The notes beneath the pieces were generated by a model, which saw only the letters and a program-made list of their open reading frames with translations, did not search any database and was not told where the DNA came from. 64,000 nt of DNA, taken from Phallus indusiatus. Lineage: Eukaryota > Basidiomycota > Agaricomycetes > Phallales > Phallaceae. Shown here one piece after another: positions 61,806-64,000 of this stretch; positions within the stretch are counted from its first letter, which is position 1, and the number at the start of each line of letters is the position of its first letter. The DNA lies in NCBI GenBank assembly GCA_027605045.1, contig JAQFWX010000092.1, positions 160,339 to 224,338 on the forward strand, written 5' to 3'. The translations under genes and the position numbers were made by a program.

Positions 61806-64000
61806 CTTACTTATGGGAGAGGAGAGATGATAACATCGCAACCGGTTGAGGCGAAGTGCGGCGATCTTCCGTGACAGTGCTTCTGCATGGTGCCCAACAT
61901 AGGCTAGTGTCCGGAAGGATAAGTCAAGTCGGGTCATGTCATGTCATGCTAGGCGAGAGCAAGATTCTGCTTCTTTCTGCTTGTCCAAGCTGTCACGGAA
62001 GAAGCGCACTACTGTACGGGCGTTTTACCAGAAAGATCCCTCCTTGGATTTCCCGTGTGCCAGTCACTGGCACTCACTGGCACGCCGCCGCCAGGCGAGC
62101 TTTCGGACGCGACGCGGCAAGTTTATTCCGAAATTGGAGGCTTTGATGCTGATCCTTTTAGCTTGTAGCGCGTATGTCAAAACGGATAAGAATAGCAATG
62201 TTCTCACTCCATCGACATCCGTGATCTGTGTATCTGTGTATGCATGTCATATATCAAAAAAGAGAGAACCTTGAGCAAGGTTCAGACCTGTTCAAACGTA
62301 AGTACAGTACTACATTCATACGGGAATTTGATAAAAATAACCATTTTCTAGCCAAGTTTGGAATAGTCTTTTTGGTCGAGGTTTTCAATAATATGAATGG
62401 CCAAATTTCATCTGTCAAGTTCTTTTACTTTTGTTCAGCGGTACCTTGGCTTCTATTGGCTTCAAATTGACCGAAATGGCAAGTGGCATGGCAAGCTCCT
62501 ATGTACTAGTGACGGCATGCAGATGATATGGCTTTTCAATGAAGTGCCAATTTCTATCGTCCGGTTCTGTGCTGATGTATGTACATACATATGTGTATTG
62601 GACATCATCGCGTCACCATGTTAGTGCCAAATTTCAATGGAACGGTAAGTACAATTTGATCATGTGCATATTGCATATATGTCAGATCCGATTATAATAT
62701 GTTTTTGTTTATTTCTAGAGAAGCATGAGTGTATCATGAAGTTTCTTTACAGCTCTGGTCATACTAGGTTTCTCATGACCTGGATAGACTATTCATTAGG
62801 CCAGGTCCAAAAAGTCCCTGAAGCTATATTTGGACTGTCATATAGGGATGAAATGATCGGACGTGGACGTGCCTTGGGTCGATGGAGCAACATACATTGA
62901 CATACATGTGTTTTAGAATTGAGGCCGAGTTAATTTATGTCGTATTTAGTTAGTCCATTCCTCCCCATCTATATGAAGAGATAAACTTAATCTAATCACT
63001 GTACTAAAAGCAGACTAAAAACCATGGTGATAGTTGAAAGTCGTGATTTTGTACTTGGACTTCAGTTTCGGAACAGCATCCATAACTCAATTCATCTGTT
63101 CGATCTTGATCTAATTAAAAAAGCACCGTGACGACATCCGAGTCGTTGAACGGGTTGCACTGTTTTTTGAAGCTAAACTGTTTGGTCTTTTCCAAAGATG
63201 ATAATGATGATGCATCTCGCAAAAAAACGCTGGACATCGCTTCAATCATTGATATGTCTATCCCGGAACTTTAAAAACGATAGACGACGTCGGCGGGAAT
63301 ATCTATAACTGGACTTAATTTCCGCCCACGGGCACATCCAGTCCAAATGCAGGTCTACACGTACGTCGATTGTCAATTCCAGTTCTAACAAAATTTTCCT
63401 TGGCAAAATATAATTTAGTACTCTTTTTGAATTCTTTTTTTCCTGGGTGTAGGCTGGCTATTCTTATCCACGGAGACCGACCGATTCTACCCAGGCTGTC
63501 ACGAAACCGAACCCTGGCAGAACAGAACAGAAGAACAGTTGCATAACGCGTTTCCTTTCGCGCGACAAGACTGCCACATTAAGCCTTGGGAAGAATCAAA
63601 AGAGAGGTCAGATTTCGGATCGGATACATATATACGGCGGAATGATGATGCCTGATGATGATGCTCATCTATGCGCATATGGTGAGGCCGATCAGAATCG
63701 CTGTCTTACGTACTTCTTGTGAAATAACACAGTGAATTCTTACATCGAAGGTTGTATTAATAGTTGTCCGACTCATCCCGGGAGGCTCAAAAGCCTTTCG
63801 AATTCTTTTCAAAGAACGTCGTGATTCGTGAATTGCGGATTGCTTTGCCGTGGGTTTAGGCTAAAGCTCTGGTATTGAGATTTCTTTTTGAATTAGTTAT
63901 TCCAGCCTGAGTACGGCTAGACTCGCATCTTCAGTTCAGTGGACCTGAGCTGATAATCATGCCAAATACGAGGTAAGTAATACAATATTGGCGATTATCA
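61806..64000. other. Gene-poor right end
   Basis: ORFs at 61856-62146, 61936-62274, 62228-62624 and 62664-62900 overlap without domains or coherent splicing. A short gatgatgatg microsatellite lies at about 63642-63663. An ATG at about 63959 followed by a consensus donor (AG|gtaagt) could be the first exon of a gene continuing past the window. This last point is weak. Confidence 0.4.

Overview
The window is nuclear DNA of a filamentous basidiomycete, most likely an Agaricomycete. The evidence is very short GT-AG introns (mostly 45-65 bp) in nearly every gene, and families typical of that group: DUF6533 membrane proteins, a DUF6914-like protein, a Crypton element, a fused Egt1 and a GCR1_C domain. 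AT-rich intergenic DNA is frequent. I cannot name a genus.

Left part (1-18 kb) is accessory-rich. It opens with the 3' end of a BRCA2/Brh2-like gene, then an uncharacterised gene broken by a frameshift. Next comes a complete nine-exon Crypton tyrosine recombinase gene (4409-7412, minus), an APH-fold kinase gene with a decayed duplicate 2 kb away, and a DUF6914-like gene. An MFS transporter, a TA-flanked MITE, a 5'-truncated LINE insertion with visible target-site duplication and poly(A), and a secreted GH5 exo-beta-1,3-glucanase follow.

Middle (18.8-36.5 kb) is mostly housekeeping. It holds a taxilin-like coiled-coil gene with a SUMO-like domain in its middle, tRNA-Cys, a SPATA20-type thioredoxin protein, a Red1/ZFC3H1-type zinc-finger protein, a peroxisomal Pex30-type membrane protein, tRNA-Gly, a queuosine salvage gene, a divergent family X DNA polymerase lacking two catalytic aspartates, and a Bbc1/Aim3-type actin-patch protein.

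36.8-43.6 kb is a tandem segmental duplication of about 3.2-3.3 kb. Each copy carries a small secreted-protein gene and a DUF6533 membrane-protein gene, and the two copies are decaying in different places.

43.9-54.2 kb is gene-dense again: an arrestin-like protein, triosephosphate isomerase, an Ysc84/SYLF actin-binding protein, the ergothioneine enzyme Egt1, and a five-exon gene for a 95-residue protein found by splice reconstruction. 54.2-58.4 kb is a gene desert. TAF7 follows (58.5-60.3 kb), then weakly supported small ORFs and an apparently gene-poor right end.

There are no operons. The genes are independently transcribed, with some close convergent and divergent pairs. The exon models given with coordinates were checked for phase by hand; other spans are less exact.
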